From positions 3,284,438 to 3,348,437 of the forward strand of contig OY811991.1 of the NCBI GenBank assembly GCA_963681505.1: a DNA stretch of 64,000 nucleotides, given 5' to 3'. Below, piece after piece: positions 1 to 13,520 of this stretch. Below the pieces are notes generated by a model. It had not been told where the DNA came from and searched no databases. It saw nothing but the letters and a program-made list of their open reading frames with translations. Both the position numbers and the translations under genes were made by a program. Origin of the DNA: Eunapius fragilis (lineage: Eukaryota; Porifera; Demospongiae; Spongillida; Spongillidae). Position 1 is the first letter of the stretch. Each line of letters starts with the position of its first letter.

Positions 1-50
1 GGTCAGTTTATTGGTTCCAAAGAATTTGATTAATGTAATGTCAAATTGTA

Positions 51-3000
51 GGTTACAACTCACAGCTATGTGCTTTCGCACAAAGAACTTAACGACATTG
101 CTGAGTCATTAAATATGCATGCTGAATTGCTATATCTGCATCAGTTCCAAACTGAGTGTGACTTTTCAGCTAAGATAAGGTAAGATAGCATGAATATAAA
201 CATTTAGTACCTGGAGCATTTAACTAGTAATGATTGCATGTTGACATTGCAACCTTGAATACACAGCTAAAGAGGATTCATGTGTTTAGTGGTAGAGGAC
301 AAAAGTTGCAAATAAATAAGAGACCCAGTTATTAATTGCTTATGCATGATTAACTGTGTTTGTCTCTGTAATTTGTGCAAATAGCAGCCATAAAGATACA
401 TAGCAGTATACAGCGTACTGTGTATAATAAGAACTGTGTATCCATCCTTATTTATTCAATGTCCTAATCTAGATCTGTGTTTGAAAGAAAAATCTCCACA
501 AATGACAAGCAGGTTTTACTCTTGATCCAATGTGAATCTGGGCACCAGAAAGGTGACCTCATTGCTTGTGCTCGCTATCGTATCAATGATGAAAAGATAA
601 AAGCCAACCAGCAGATGCCTAATCCACCAGGACGCATTTATGTCGTACTAATTATCTATTTGCCAAGGCAGACATCTTCTTTGACATTTGTTGGCTTCCA
701 GGGGGAACCCTGGGTGTCAGTACACATTGATGATTTGAGACCAATCAATGAAGATATCACATCATTAAATGCTTTAAGAAGTCCAATCAGTGTGTTATTC
801 CATAGCTGCTCAACAAGTGACGGCCTTGTCGGACATCCTGGACAAGGGCAGTATCATAAAAGACTGCATGGCTGCATACAACCATCAGTTGCCAAATTGC
901 AAGGCTCAGCACAGAATCATAACAAGGGAGCCAAACTAGTGGCAATTCTGCTTGATTTCATTCCAAAGGACCCACCTCTGAATATAGGTAATGTGTGGCA
1001 TGTTCAAAAGTTAAAGTGACAGTAGCACTGCATTTGTACACATGTAAAATGATTGCATTAGTCCAGGAAGCTTACAAAATTGTAGATTTATTTTAAAGTA
1101 AATCCAATGCTGGTACACATTTTAAATACAAGTTAGTACTCTGTCTCTTTTCAATTTTATGCATGTTCAACTTTCATGCAGATGAGCTACCATTATACAA
1201 AGCAATGGTGAAACATGTACACACCATTTTACAACAAATGGAAGAAGTTAATGCACTTGATGCGAATTGGGCAGTGAATGTTGCCAGAAGCCGAAGACAG
1301 CTGCAGCAGGGAGGCACACTCCGAAACACTCTAATTAGAAAGATTGATAAAATCCTTGTTCCAATTTTTGCTCACATCATTGCCGTTACTAACCAGTATG
1401 ATAACCTTGCCCTTTTCCATAGCAATGAAAAGCAAAGTGCAGTTGGTCAGCTGTGGCTAGCAATGTTTGGAGATCCACAGATTGTCCAATTCAAATACGC
1501 AGACATAGTAACTGCAAAGGATCACAATGATGGGATAGGAAGTAGCACTCAATTTCAGTGCCAATTTCCTTTTTTCTGGCTTGTTAAGGAAACCATCGAG
1601 TCTAGTCATGATAATACAAAAAAAGGTACAGTCTATTGAAGCTGCTGAGTTAATTGTATTAACGTAATTTTTTTACAGCTTTAGGCATGTCAGAGGGTGA
1701 CATCACAGATAATCTTATTGTCCAAGTGTTAAGCTCACCTATTGGAGCAATTCTCTCTTCTGTTTCCAAAGCAGATCAAATTCATATTTACAAGAGGTAC
1801 CTTCAAGACTATGTGGCCTGTGTGTACAAGAGTATGCAGAAAGATACTAAAATCGAGCAAAAGGTACACTCAATGCATTTAGTTATGTGTTTCAATCACT
1901 GGATTTACGCATCATGCATTCTATGACAGCTGGTATCCGATGCTCTGAATGGTCTGGTACAAAAAGATTGGCCCCTGGTGAAAAAGTTGTCCACTTTGCA
2001 TATCGCTTATCAATCCAACAGATCATGTCTCATGTGGTTTGGGAACCTGGTGTTTTGTGTTCCTAGTATCCTTGAATCTCTGGAGAGCAGAATTTCACCA
2101 TGGATGATGGTATGGATTACCTGGTACATTATGCAGCATGGTTATGACTTTACAATGTGATCGATATGAAGTAAATCTCCACATGAAGGTACATGTAGCA
2201 TTTATGCAGTAGCTGGGAGTATGAATGATGGGCAATGTGGCAAAAGTATTAGTGTGCTTCACCAAAATGGAGTGCTGCTGTTTATACATGCAAACATCTC
2301 CAATGTAAACATGTGTAAACACAATGTTACACTACATCCAGGCTGTCCATGCTGTGCGACTGACTGTTGATAGCCTGAACCCATCTTTTCATGAAAATGA
2401 AAATATCTCTGAATGGCTGCAGCAGGTTCAGCATTGCCTTGTTAGTGTTGAAACAATTCTGAGTGAATATCCATATGATGACATCACCGAGCTAAGGTAA
2501 AAACTGCTGGTTACTTGTGCTGAGCTGGCATGGTGTTTCTGCTCCAGGTGTGAGTGGCATTGCATCCGAGCCATCCAGATGTTTTTGGAGCACGTTGGTT
2601 TAAAACACAAAGGAATGGTAACATTTGCAGAACAGTTGTATAAGGTATGCCACTCTCTTCCCTGACCCCTTCCTTCTTGTTGCTATTTGTCTTACCAATG
2701 GTCTTGCATATGCAAAAGACCATTGGCAGAGCACCACACTTTGGAAAGGCAAGTACTATTGCAAAGGTGAAATGTGTACTGGAGACAATTGACAGCTCAA
2801 ATGATAGGTGATAGTTATTGTACTGGATATGTGATTTATTTTACTGCAGATGTATTTATAGAAATGTGGAAGAAAGCTGTCACAAGTTCTTTATAGAGCT
2901 AGTTTCGCAACTGTGCTTCAGATACGAATCTCCGGACAAAGATCTAATTAAATTGCTTTTCGATACTATCTTCACTAGCAAGCTAGGTGGAAGAGTACTG

Positions 3001-4080
3001 TCCACTGGAAAGCTTTCATACAAGATGGAAAAGGATACAGTCCCTGTCATTAGATCATGTCTTCTTCAACTTCTACTGAATCTCAGGTAATGATTAATAT
3101 CTAAACATCTACTATCAGATGTGTCTTTCTTGCTAGTTCTGATGCAGTAAGAGAATATCTTCAACAGTACCTTGTCAAGTCCGAGCAGGTTATAGGTAGA
3201 AATGAATCTGACAAATGTCAATTGTATCTCCTGTGCATCAAGTGTTTTCAGGTGAGCGTTTCATCAGTTCTGTGTCATCACTGTGCTTGTCATTGTCTGG
3301 TTTGTTAAATTGCTTGGTTAAACTTCACACTAGCTCCTAGGCTGTGAATTTTCTAATTGTGTGTATGGGTGTGTATGTGTCTATGCTTGTGGTGTGTATG
3401 TGTGTATGTGTGCGTACATGTATGTGTTTAATTGATTGTGTGTTATATATGACCCAGGGTTTCTACTGCCTTTTATCTTCCACTGGTAGGACACGCTACA
3501 TGCTAAACATGAAAACAAATCACTTCAGGAAAGAGCTGGTATTGCTTCTCATATGCTTGAAGTGGCCTATGGCTTCTTTCTCAGTCATCGTGCTGACAAT
3601 TCATTGGAGTACATTGAGGCAGTGGCACACACTCGTTATGGTCTAGTAATTGCAAGAGAAGCCCTGTATGCTGAAGTGACTCATCCAGAGAGTACAATCA
3701 ATCCTGCACTTCTTACTGCAGTCAAGAAGGTGTGCACACATCCCATTGTCAATCAATTGGACGACAAGACGGCAAATGGTCCTATCATATTCCTGTTAAA
3801 AGAATTTGCTAAACGTTATGGAATGAGCTTACTAAAACAAGCAAGTCAAAGACATTCCTGGCTTTTACCACCACAGCTTAAAACAACTAAGGTGGGCAGT
3901 TGTACTATGGTTACACATTCTGTTTGACATTGCATGATACTGCATACAGGAAGACTCTTCACCTGATATGTTCATGGTGCATGGAGACATCTATCGTCAT
4001 ATTCGTGACTTGGTTGCTGATGCAGTGTATTGTAACAAGTTTCAACAATTGCAAGAGGCTTTAAATGTACGACGTATGTT

Positions 4081-4113
<33 letters not shown>

Positions 4114-7100
4114 GACTTGCATTCTATGTAACATCTCAATCCAGGACCCAGATATTTCATGTTTCTTGAATCTAGCCTTATATGAAATTGTATTGCTTGA
4201 CTGGCAACGTCTAAAGCAACTGCCTAAGGTGCATAAGTCTACTGTCAGTATATTGGCGCATTTACTGCTATAGCAACCAATTTATAGGCAATTGAAAGTG
4301 TGCGTACCATTATCAAGCAATGCAAACATTTAACAACAAATGTAAGAAGAAATTGTACATTTTTTATGCCTCAAAGTCATTTTTGTTTATTCAGATGCGC
4401 AATATGGCTACCTTCCTGTTACAAGACCCAAACAACCTGTTTCTGTCTTGTGTGACTTCCCAACATCCGTATCATAGACTATTATTATCAGTTGTGGTTC
4501 ACACAGCTGCTGTTATGTTTAGCAAACAGAACACCTCATTGCTATTACCATTTGTCACAATGCTCACCAATCCAACAGCATTGGCAGTTAGTAAACAGAT
4601 TTAAAGAAAATGCATTCTTTATTAATGCTTACGGTTTCAGGATTGCTATATGCCAACGATGCCTGATGACATTCTGTCAAAGTTAGGCTCAGCTCTGGCT
4701 GGAAAATATTATGGTGAGTAGTTTACTATACAATCCCATGAAAATCAACTTACAGTGTACTTTTTTCAGAATGCCCCAATGGACATCCATATTTGGTGAC
4801 AGAAGTGAGTTTGTAACTAGCAAATATTGCAATGAAGCATATATATAAAATTGTATGGCAGTGTGGAAAACCAATGCAGAAATTTGTCTGCCCTGTATGC
4901 AATGAAGATATTGGTGGTGTTGATCATCAGCCAGCTGCAAGAAATGTAGCTTTAGATATGCAACAGTGAGCCTACGGAAATAAGCATGCCACTGTTAATA
5001 ACATGCCACTGTTAATAACATAATGGCTTTCTCCAGGAGAGGTGATAGATCACAGCGTGGTTATGCACTACCGAATCCAGATAAACGAAGCTCGAATCCT
5101 GCTCCAGAACGACAACTGTCTGCCATTGCATGCTGCCTTATTAGGATTTTGATGCATTCCACACTGTTCTGGACAAGCAATTCAAACCTAGTTTGTTTAA
5201 TTACAATTTAACTGTAGTCTTGTATCATGGCATCTATCATAGGCGGCGTCTGAGGCTGTCAGGCGACTAATGAAGTGCAACTTGTCTGCCCCTCAACTGT
5301 TATTATTGCATCTGGAAAAGGATTTAGAAACTTTGACAAGAGCAGTAAAAAAGAATGAAGTTGAATCTTCAGCTTTGGTTCATGCAGTACTTCAGCATAT
5401 TTTCATCTCAAGGTGTTCACAAGGTATGAATATTGTGAGTGGTACACTGTACATATTTCGTCATGTTTCAGGATAGAAATTTAGTATGTGTAACCTGTAT
5501 CCATCTAGAATCTTCAAGCCATATGGAAACATCAGATCAAAGATCACAATGGGAACAATCATTCCAAAACTTTGTTTCTCCTGTTCTAAAGGTTGTTGGG
5601 TATGGTTGCTTTCTTGTACAGATTTTTACACGTATACTTTTCCAGAATATGGAGCAGACTGTTAAGATTGCCATGAGCTCTATTCTAAGTGATGACAAAA
5701 AAGGTGATTTCTCTCTATTATCACAATTCTTTTTTACAACTTTATAATTCAGAGTATGGCAGGCTAATGTATATTGTGCATGAGAAGTCCACTGTTGATC
5801 ACAAGGATCTACAGAATCCAAAGGCCCATGCCTGGGCATACCACCCTATTCTCTCTCTGGAGAATGTTGAATCTGTTTTTCAGGCCCAAAACCTGCGCTC
5901 TGTGTGCCCCATATTACACAAATTCTTGCAGCAGGTAGGGCTTGCGCATATCATGCTGCAACACCATTCCACAAATTTTATGATTTGTAAAAACAGGAGC
6001 GTGTACTGAAGGCAACTCAATGCATCCCTGATATATTCAGGCTTCAGCAGTTGCTGCATAACCAATTTAATCATAGGCTGGATCATACAGAAGCCTCAAG
6101 TAAATCTATTGGTGACTTCCTTAAGCAGGTCCCAGGTTAGTAATGATGTGTGATGTTGCATACTTGTGGCTTGTAGATTGATGTTGGGATGCAGAGCACA
6201 GGTTAGCTGAAGTGAAGAGAATGCTACAAAGCCTCAATAAAGCTTGGAGCTTATGTAAAGATTTGCTTCCACCTAGGGGTGAGAATTTTGACCTAGTTGA
6301 ACATTTTGGTACAACAGTGTGTTTCCTTACTGCAGATCAGATTCCTGAGCAGCTAGCATCGTTTACTTCCAAAACACCCCTGGAATACCTAATCCCTATG
6401 GCTTCTGGAGTAGGGAAATGCACAACTCTCTTACTAAACTTCCTTGTTTGTGCACACAATACTTTCCTTGAGGAATGTAGAATTGCAATGGAAGAAATCA
6501 GGTGAGCAAATCTTTCATCTTCAGTGTTGTGAAGTAGCCTTGAGACTTCAAAATTCAGTTAAATAATTTAGTTTTTTTTTCACAGTAAGCAGAATTGAAA
6601 TTTGTGCTTATTGGTACTTTAAGCCTATTGATACAAAAAATGTATGTGCATGTTACAAATTAGATAAGGCCTTGGTTATAGATACCTGGAGAGGACAATA
6701 AAGAGAGGAAATAGCATTGTTCTTCAATTTGCAGTGCTGAAAGGTGGCCTCGACGGCAAATTCCTGTCGCTTATGTTCAGCAGTTGCACACACTGAACTT
6801 TGAAGCACAACTCCATTCCATCGTCACATCCCATTGCCAGTATTCCCTCATGACAGGACAGGGTCATGATGTTCAGTATGATTTTCCTGGTTTAGAAAAA
6901 TCGCTAGTTGATCACTTCATTCATGGAAAGCCCCTTATATTGCTTGAAATACCATGTGTTGCGTACAGAAGAGACATCCGCAGTGTTGAGCAGTTCAACA
7001 AAATAAATGAAACCCTTCATCCACAAGTATGTGCATATACTGTTTTGTGTTATGTTAGGTGTTCTTACGTTTTATGTTATTCCATATCACAAGATGAAGT

Positions 7101-7880
7101 TGTCTGCAAAAGTCCAACGGGAAATCCTTGGTGAACTTGGAAGCACACAACAATTAAGAGAATCTCTTGACACTTTGGAGACAGTAATGGCCTTTCTTGC
7201 TCCTGCTGTGGGTGTGAGTGTGAACATGAAGTTGTCTACTTTTGCAGAGAATCTTAAAATGCAATTTAGCTCTAAGGTAAGCAGTTGGTGTTATGTGATA
7301 TGGTGCAACATTCACATTAAAATTCCTTGCAAGATACAACAACATTGCCAGTTGTCACATGTCTTGTCATTATGGGAGACAATGTCTATAGCCCTGGCAG
7401 TACAGCATGTTATGCGGAAGCAGGTATAATTTTTTTTTTGTGCAACTGCTATGTATCACCATATGTCCCTTAACATTTGTAAGGAACCATTTGATGGAAT
7501 AAATGGCAAATCATGGTGCCAAAAGCTAACGGTTCCACAAACTAAGAAACTGAAGGATGTGCTAGGACACTTTAAATTAGACAATTTAGTTGTTGGGTTA
7601 TTCCAACTAATCTCAACATACATCAGAAATGCTTTACAACATGATCATTCAACTAGGTAAGTGTTGAGATATGCAATTTTGTTTTACTTTAATACTTACA
7701 TGTGCTTCAAGCATCATAGATGGGATGCAAGTTTTTAAAGACATATATCTTCCTGATAAAGATCCTATCCCACTGTTTACGGAGCAGTTTCCAAAAGATC
7801 TGACACTTGGGCAAGCTATAGAAACATGGAAGTATATAGTTGAATACCAGAACAGAGTGGAACCTCACACTTTAATGTGA
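51..7880 (+). CDS. RNF213: RNF213-like giant AAA+/E3 ubiquitin ligase, C-terminal part (5' end outside window)
   Basis: This is the 3' part of a many-exon gene. RNF213 (mysterin) is a cytosolic AAA+ ATPase and ubiquitin ligase acting on lipid droplets, vacuoles and bacterial LPS. Readable exons include about 51-178, 474-1000, 1180-1624, 1678-1863, 2343-2496, 2547-2644, 2719-2807, 2850-3087, 3136-3251, 3490-3891, 3951-4068, 4145-4228, 4396-4590, 4640-4711, 4769-4804, 4861-4967, 5036-5190 and 5241-5420, then further exons to the stop at 7878. Family landmarks are the segment VLLLIQCESG near 513, followed by LACAR-type and FVGFQGEPWVSVHIDDLR motifs, and an RZ-type zinc finger near 4770-4950. The exon at 5036 carries DRSQRGYALPNP, also seen in the family. 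Most introns are short, with GT-AG ends. One intron at 4080 holds a TGT trinucleotide run. The RING finger expected before the exon at 2850 is not seen. Orthology is strong; some exon edges are approximate. Confidence 0.9.
4769..4967 (+). other. RZ-type zinc finger exons of the RNF213-like gene
   Basis: Two exons (4769-4804 and about 4861-4967) encode CPNGHPYLVTE joined to CGKPMQKFVCPVCNEDIGG and then a histidine in VDHQP. The Cys/His order (C, H, C, C-x2-C, H) matches the RZ finger of RNF213 and ZNFX1. In human RNF213 this finger is known to be needed for LPS ubiquitylation. All expected metal ligands are present, so this catalytic-type module looks intact even though no RING is visible upstream. 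Confidence 0.88.
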
Positions 7881-8401
7881 ATTTGAAATGTTACAGTGTA
7901 GAGGCATAATAGTGACTTGCAACACAGTAGAGGTTATTTACGATGTCATGCATATTTCTTATTAACACATAGCTAGGGATGATTTTGACATCAATTTTGA
8001 AAGGCCCTATAATGAGATCATTTAAATAAATACTACAAGTAATAATAATAATAGTTAATTTAAATGGTTCAAAAGAACCAGCTTTTTAATTAGACCGTGC
8101 TCAGCCTCCCAACCATTAGAGCTTGTTTGGCTCGCAAATCAGCTGGTAGTAGCTGTTCCTCCTCGAAACGACCAACCGAGAGTTGTTCGACACCTCAAAA
8201 TGGTCCTAATCGATACATATTGGCCCCGGAACAATAATAAAATTGGGTAAGGCCAGTGATGCATGTTATAAGCAGCATGTTAATGACATGTGATGGGCAT
8301 TGATAGCTATGTGCGAAATGTCTGGGACATACTATTAATGTATGAGGTAATACGTTTTAATGAATATTTATTGAACAGAATGATAGTTATTAAACCGGTG
8401 T
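7881..8401. other. Intergenic, no gene seen
   Basis: This gap lies between the stop of the RNF213-like gene and the 3' end of the ankyrin gene on the opposite strand, so the two genes converge. It is AT-rich, has a short AAT run at 8040-8055, and shows no coding frame or structured RNA that I recognise. Confidence 0.6.
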
Positions 8402-9289
8402 TCACAGCTGTGTTAATAATATCTTGCTCAGTTCAATATAGTACTCCAGTACATGCTCGTGGTTGTGTTCCCTGGCCACATCCACAGCAGTACAACCACG
8501 ACTGTCCATAGCCTTCCTTGGGTCACACCCACGCCCCACAAGGTCCCTCACAGTCTGGAGATCACCACGGCTAGACGCTTCATACAGTAGTGCTAAACAG
8601 GGGGCACCAGTGGCATGGACACCTGGAAGAGAGCACTGCATTGGGGCAAATCAATAACACGCAAAGGTATAAATGGAGGGCTGGGTAAAACTCATCAATC
8701 ACACCCACTATTACCAAATATCTGATGACGTCTGATTGTCTAGCGATACATGCCGTCTCCAGGGGTGAGTAGCCACCATCAACACACACTCCAGGATTGC
8801 AGCCTGCCCCCACAAGCCTCCTCATGAGATTAACGTTCCCCTTCTCAGCACACTCACAAAGCATCCTGCTACAGTCACTACCTGATGCATCTATTCCTTC
8901 CAAGCTTAACTGTGCACCAAGAAGAAGACATTCAAAACAGTAATATTCAGAAAGGGTGACTCCTTACAAGGTAATCTATCACCTCCAGAGGTCTTGGATC
9001 TGCATGAAAGGTTACGTCCAGAGGGCTCCTCCCCCTGCTATCCCTGCTGTTCGGATCACAGTGTGCTGTGGTTACCAGATACTGCACCATCTCTAGGTGG
9101 CCCCACTGGCAGGCCACATGGAGAGCTGTCTGGTCCTCCTTGTTCTTCACACACCTTGCATCACATCCAGCCTCCACCAGTTTCTTCATCGTTGCCATGG
9201 CACCTGTGTGAGCACATTTAAGCAGGAGCTTGTGACACCCTGGCCCTGTGGGATTAATGTCCGGCAGATCAAGCTGGTGAGTAGTGTGA

Positions 9290-9354
<65 letters not shown>

Positions 9355-10491
9355 TGTGCATGTGTGAGTATGTGTACGTGTTAATGAACATTCATATCTA
9401 CATGTGCATGCAAATGTACTTAATAACATCACCAATACCAACAACACCATACACTAGCCTATCACACCTCATTCACCACAATAGACTACAGGTCATAATC
9501 ATGTGTGTGTGTGTGCGTGTGTGTGTGTGCGTGTGTGTGTGTGCGTGTGTGTGTGTGTGCATGTGCATGCATTTGTCACTGTCACCACCACTATCTTTAG
9601 CTCACCAAGAAATGCACAATGCTAAGATGACCCCATCTGCAAGCCTTGTCCAGGGCACTCTCCCCACTAGTGTCCCTATCATTGGGGTCGCAGTGCATCT
9701 CCATGGTAAGGTAGGTCACTATGTACTCCAAGCCCTGCTTGCAGGCCAGGTGGAGTGCGGTCCTGCCTTTCTTGTCCCGGGAAGTTTTCGGGTCACACCC
9801 CGCCTCCACCAAAGCTTTCATCATCTGGTACTCTCCATCACCTGCATACTTCAGCATCAACCTCTGGCAGCCTTTGCCCGAGGCATCTATGCCATGGATG
9901 GTGAGCTGGTGGTGAGACAAAGGAGGGGCAAGAGGAATATACTTATTCTGGTATTTGGTCATGTGACAGGCTTGCTCAGAACACATGACTAGTACTGCTG
10001 CACACCAGAGAGTATGGCTGCTTTAATACTACAGACATGTGTTAGCAGTTTGAATACATAACATTTGATATTCCAGACTACTATATCATTCTACGGATTA
10101 AGATTTAAACCCTGTTTATTATCTAGCTTGGATGAACAAGACAAAGCTCATATTTCAGAACTTATAAAAGCATGCAGGACACCATATCCTTACAAGGTAC
10201 TTGATGAGGTAGTAGTATTCAATATGGCACAGCTTGTCCAGTGCACTGTCACCAGCATTGTCCCTGTCGTTGGGGTCACACAGACCCTGGCCCACCAAGT
10301 ACTTTACCATATTCTCCTGGCCATTACTGCAGGCAAGGTGGAGGGCAGTGTGTCCCTCCTCATCCTTCACTACCCCAGGTCTGTAGCCTGCCTCTACCAG
10401 TATCTTCATCCTACCAATATCTCCCTTGATGCCATATTGGAGGAGGAGCTTCTCGTGGTCTTTAGGTGACATGTACACAGGGTTTGATGGC
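8402..10491 (-). CDS. Ankyrin-repeat exons (C-terminal part of a probable death-fold/ankyrin protein)
   Basis: Five exons on the minus strand run from about 10491-10188, 9914-9598, 9271-8965, 8906-8680 and 8622-8402. The first three each encode about 100 residues, roughly three ankyrin repeats; the last two are shorter. Typical motifs are MKxLVEAGCD, GRTALHLACKQG, HCDPNDRD and SALDKACRWGH. The exons share a plan: they begin in phase 0, often with L-x-L-x-G-I-D-A-S-G, and mostly end at a Tyr-Leu or Phe-Leu just before the donor, also phase 0. That makes the exon a duplicable unit. The last exon ends with LLTQL and a TGA at 8402. The first ankyrin exon starts with an acceptor (phase 0), so more sequence lies upstream; the exon ending at 14101 fits in phase. 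Ankyrin arrays mediate protein binding; the partner is unknown. A GT microsatellite and polymorphic repeats fill the introns. Confidence 0.85.
9293..9349. repeat. GT microsatellite in an ankyrin-gene intron
   Basis: A near-perfect (GT)n run of about 55 bp lies in the intron between two ankyrin exons. A second, imperfect GT run with GC interruptions lies at about 9505-9560 in the same intron. Both yield spurious Cys-Val reading frames. Confidence 0.95.
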
Positions 10492-11494
10492 TGCCATGGT
10501 AAGAGACAAATATCAACTGTAGCATTCTTGAGGTGCACATTATTATATGCATAATCATACCTACCTACAATTGCAATCAGTGGTTTTTCTAGTACAGAAT
10601 TCCCATATTTTAAATTTTAGTTATGTTCTCCTTATGGTATTATGTTTTATCCTCCAAACATCCTTAGTTAAAGATGCTGGTCCTTAAATAAGGATGAGTT
10701 TGAAATCTAAGAACAATGAATAAGAAACAGGCATGGGTCACAGGAGAAATTAATTATTATCTCAGTCATCTCTAAAAGAGATTCTTGGGAAACTGAAGGC
10801 AACAAGTAAGCATTACATCATTTGAATGGCACAACAATAGCAATGAATTACAGATCCTTGATGTACATACAAGTTGACAGCACTAATTAATGTCAATGGT
10901 ACCACTGAGGTCATATTATTATTAAGATCCAACAGACATTCATATTTCAATGAAATCAATGAAGTGTTTTATAACGATTTAAAGGCATTTTATTCAATGC
11001 AAACAAATAAAGTAAGGTTCAGTCATCCAACTTTAAGACATCAATAATGTATGCAAAAGTCACAAATGTGAAATGTGCCCTAATATTCTACAGGCGAAAT
11101 TATCTAGGCATGATATGAAAATGAAATTATCTTCTGTTAATTTCATTTCTTCCTGGAAATATAGTGAAAAGAACAGCAGTCTCATTAGCATCAATAGCAA
11201 TCTTAAATAAGGATATTAACTTTATACAAAATGGTAGTGAGGTAATCAAAGCCTGAATTTTTTACAATAATACATTGTAGTGAGGTAATCTGTCTGTACT
11301 TCTATCTGCTAGCATGTATGCACTGGTACAATAGGGGCACTTCCGCACTAGCAGAGGCAGGCCTGTATTGTACAAGTAACTCGGTCAATATCAGTACGCT
11401 AGTCTGCTAATCCATCAGTTCAGCTAGTCTGCTAACCCATCAGTTCAGCTAGTCTGTGCTATGTCTGTGCTAGTCTGCTAATCCATCAGTTCAT

Positions 11495-11605
11495 ACATTG
11501 GTGGGACTTGAACCCAAGGCCTCCCACACCAAGCCCCCACACCAAGCCCAATGCTTGTTCCCATCATTCCAACGAGGCACTCCCCTGACCCCCTCCCCTT
11601 CATAG
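11495..11605 (-). mobile_element. tRNA-derived SINE-like sequence
   Basis: Read on the minus strand, the sequence contains GGTTCAAGTCCCACC, which fits the RNA polymerase III B box (GGTTCRANTCC) of a tRNA T-arm. About 50 bp upstream is TGCCTCGTTGGAATGATGG, which resembles an A box. The spacing and flanks no longer fold as a functional tRNA. It is best read as an old tRNA-derived SINE or tRNA pseudogene. Confidence 0.5.
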
Positions 11606-11970
11606 ATAGACTCATGATTTCCAGGAGTGATGGAAATCACTGAAATAATGAGACACTAAAACTACAAATGCATTGGACCATATGTTGAAAATAAAACCAT
11701 AGAGTACCATAAATAATTCCCCAACCTCTGCCATGGTTGGCTTCCTAGTAGGGCTGCTGTACCCCCATGTGGTAAATAGATATTCCTTTGGCATTTTATA
11801 ACCCAGAAGCTCTTTGTAATGAATTTGGATTAATCCTGGTGCATTGATAATATAATATCTATGCTTTAAACAGAACATGATATGATTAGAAATCGTGCAA
11901 GATTGTCCACTTGGGTTAATACTTTTTAATGTGATTTGTATTTATATATAATTATATATAATTATATATA

Positions 11971-12213
11971 TGGGACAGTGTCCAGCTAAATCACCCTTAT
12001 GGCTATTTTCAAAATTTCCAGTACAAGCAAAAGAAAAGTAACGCTCGCATTGAAATGTATGGCTAATTATAAATTCAGCACCTAATAACTTTGTGAGGGA
12101 TAGTCCGATTTAGGATGCGTAAGGACCATTTGACAGAAGCTCATGGGTGTTCAAGGAAAAATTGAAAACTTGATAAACTAGCCAGAAGAGTGATTCTGCT
12201 GGACACTGTCCCA
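11971..12213. mobile_element. MITE with long TIRs and TA target site
   Basis: The two ends are inverted copies: TGGGACAGTGTCCAGC at the left and its complement GCTGGACACTGTCCCA at the right. Similarity continues imperfectly for about 40 bp inward. The element is flanked by TA on both sides inside TATATA runs, as expected for Tc1/mariner-type insertion. It is 243 bp long with no coding capacity. Confidence 0.75.
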
Positions 12214-12454
12214 TATATATATAAGGATATAACTGTGGAATGTGCACGCACAGTACACAGCAATATTTAGGCACCTGACTCCATTCAACACATAATACTT
12301 TGTATGGGTAAAGGCAATCTGAATGGACACACCTATAAACCATATTTAAGTCATGAGCCTCTAGGGTGGTATGTTTCACAGGGACAGAGTAAATATGATC
12401 TCGATGTGCTGAAATATAAAGGAAGTAGATTATGTTTATCATTCAGAAGTTACA

Positions 12455-12600
12455 GAGCAGGTCTTGAGGGTTAACCCCCCCCCCCCCCCCCTCCCCCCTG
12501 TATATATCATTCATAGCAGACAATTAGGCAATCCACATTGATAGGAATAAATCTTTTCAACCCCCCCCCCCCCCCACCTCTCCTGCCACGCCCCCTCAAA
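12455..12600. mobile_element. Poly(C)-containing repeat, relative of the 13129 MITE
   Basis: This stretch shares with 13129-13281 a core of the type ATTCATAGCAG, AATTAGGCAATC and CATTGATAG, followed by a poly(C) run. It also starts next to a C run. It therefore looks like a second, more degraded copy of the same small element. Its exact ends are not visible. Confidence 0.5.
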
Positions 12601-13128
12601 TGGAGCTATCTCGATTTATTTTTGTCACAATTGGACTGTCCATCACAAAGTTAGAAAGCACTGTTTTTTTTTTCAGACGTGCATTGCATATTTCAATGGC
12701 AATGATTATCTTCATTTAAATGTTAACAAAGGCCAGTATAATTTCGTATTATTTGTATATGCCTATACTTATTTTTAAATGCTCTCCGTTTGAATCGCTA
12801 TAACTTCCAAATGATTATAACTCACTTCCCTATAGTGTAAGTAATATTTGTCTTCACCTACAGTGCATACACATGCTTTTACCCCCAGGGTTTAAAAATT
12901 AAATATCTTTGTATAGGTTTGCAAATTGCTCTAAAAGGGTCCTGTCATTATTATATTTAATTTTTACTTCAACCATTATGAAGATTCATCTAGGTTCTAA
13001 AATGTAATGAGCGTTTGTCTTATAATTTAATCCTGTACATGCATCCTTGCAACTACACACCAATTCCTTCCAAACTCCCTACACTGTTTCCCATACCACT
13101 TCTCTTTATTGATATCAATGCTGGTACT

Positions 13129-13281
13129 CAGTAGCGGATCTAGGGCGGGGTTTAAACCCCTCCTCCCAGCCCTTTGGTAATATTATTCATAGCAGGAAAT
13201 TAGGCAATCTGCATTGATAGTTGTCATTTAAACCCCCCCCCCCCCCTCTTTAACTGGCAAGCCCCCTTCGTACATCTGCAC
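13129..13281. mobile_element. hAT-type MITE with 8-bp target duplication
   Basis: The 8-bp sequence CTGGTACT occurs directly on both sides (13121-13128 and 13282-13289), as expected for hAT-superfamily insertion. The left end reads CAGTAGCGGATCTAGG and the complemented right end GGTGCAGATGTACG, a weak terminal inverted repeat. A C14 run lies inside. No coding sequence is present. Confidence 0.65.
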
Positions 13282-13520
13282 CTGGTACTCTACACGTTTC
13301 CACTGCCATTGATGGTCAGAATGTAATATACGACTAGAGAACAACAAAAACATGAGATATTTTTACTACTCCAGTGTTCAAGTTAACTACCTACAATGAT
13401 ACCATTATGTCGATAACAACATGTTCATACCACTAGGTCGCCTTACCCACACCTCATCATAGAATGTTTATTCCATTGTGGAAAATGAATGTCTTTACCT
13501 CCGTGTGGTTTGAACCGATG

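Noticed and set aside
9297..9992. 231-codon frame on the plus strand
   Set aside because: Its first part is a GT microsatellite and the rest is the antisense of a clear ankyrin exon.
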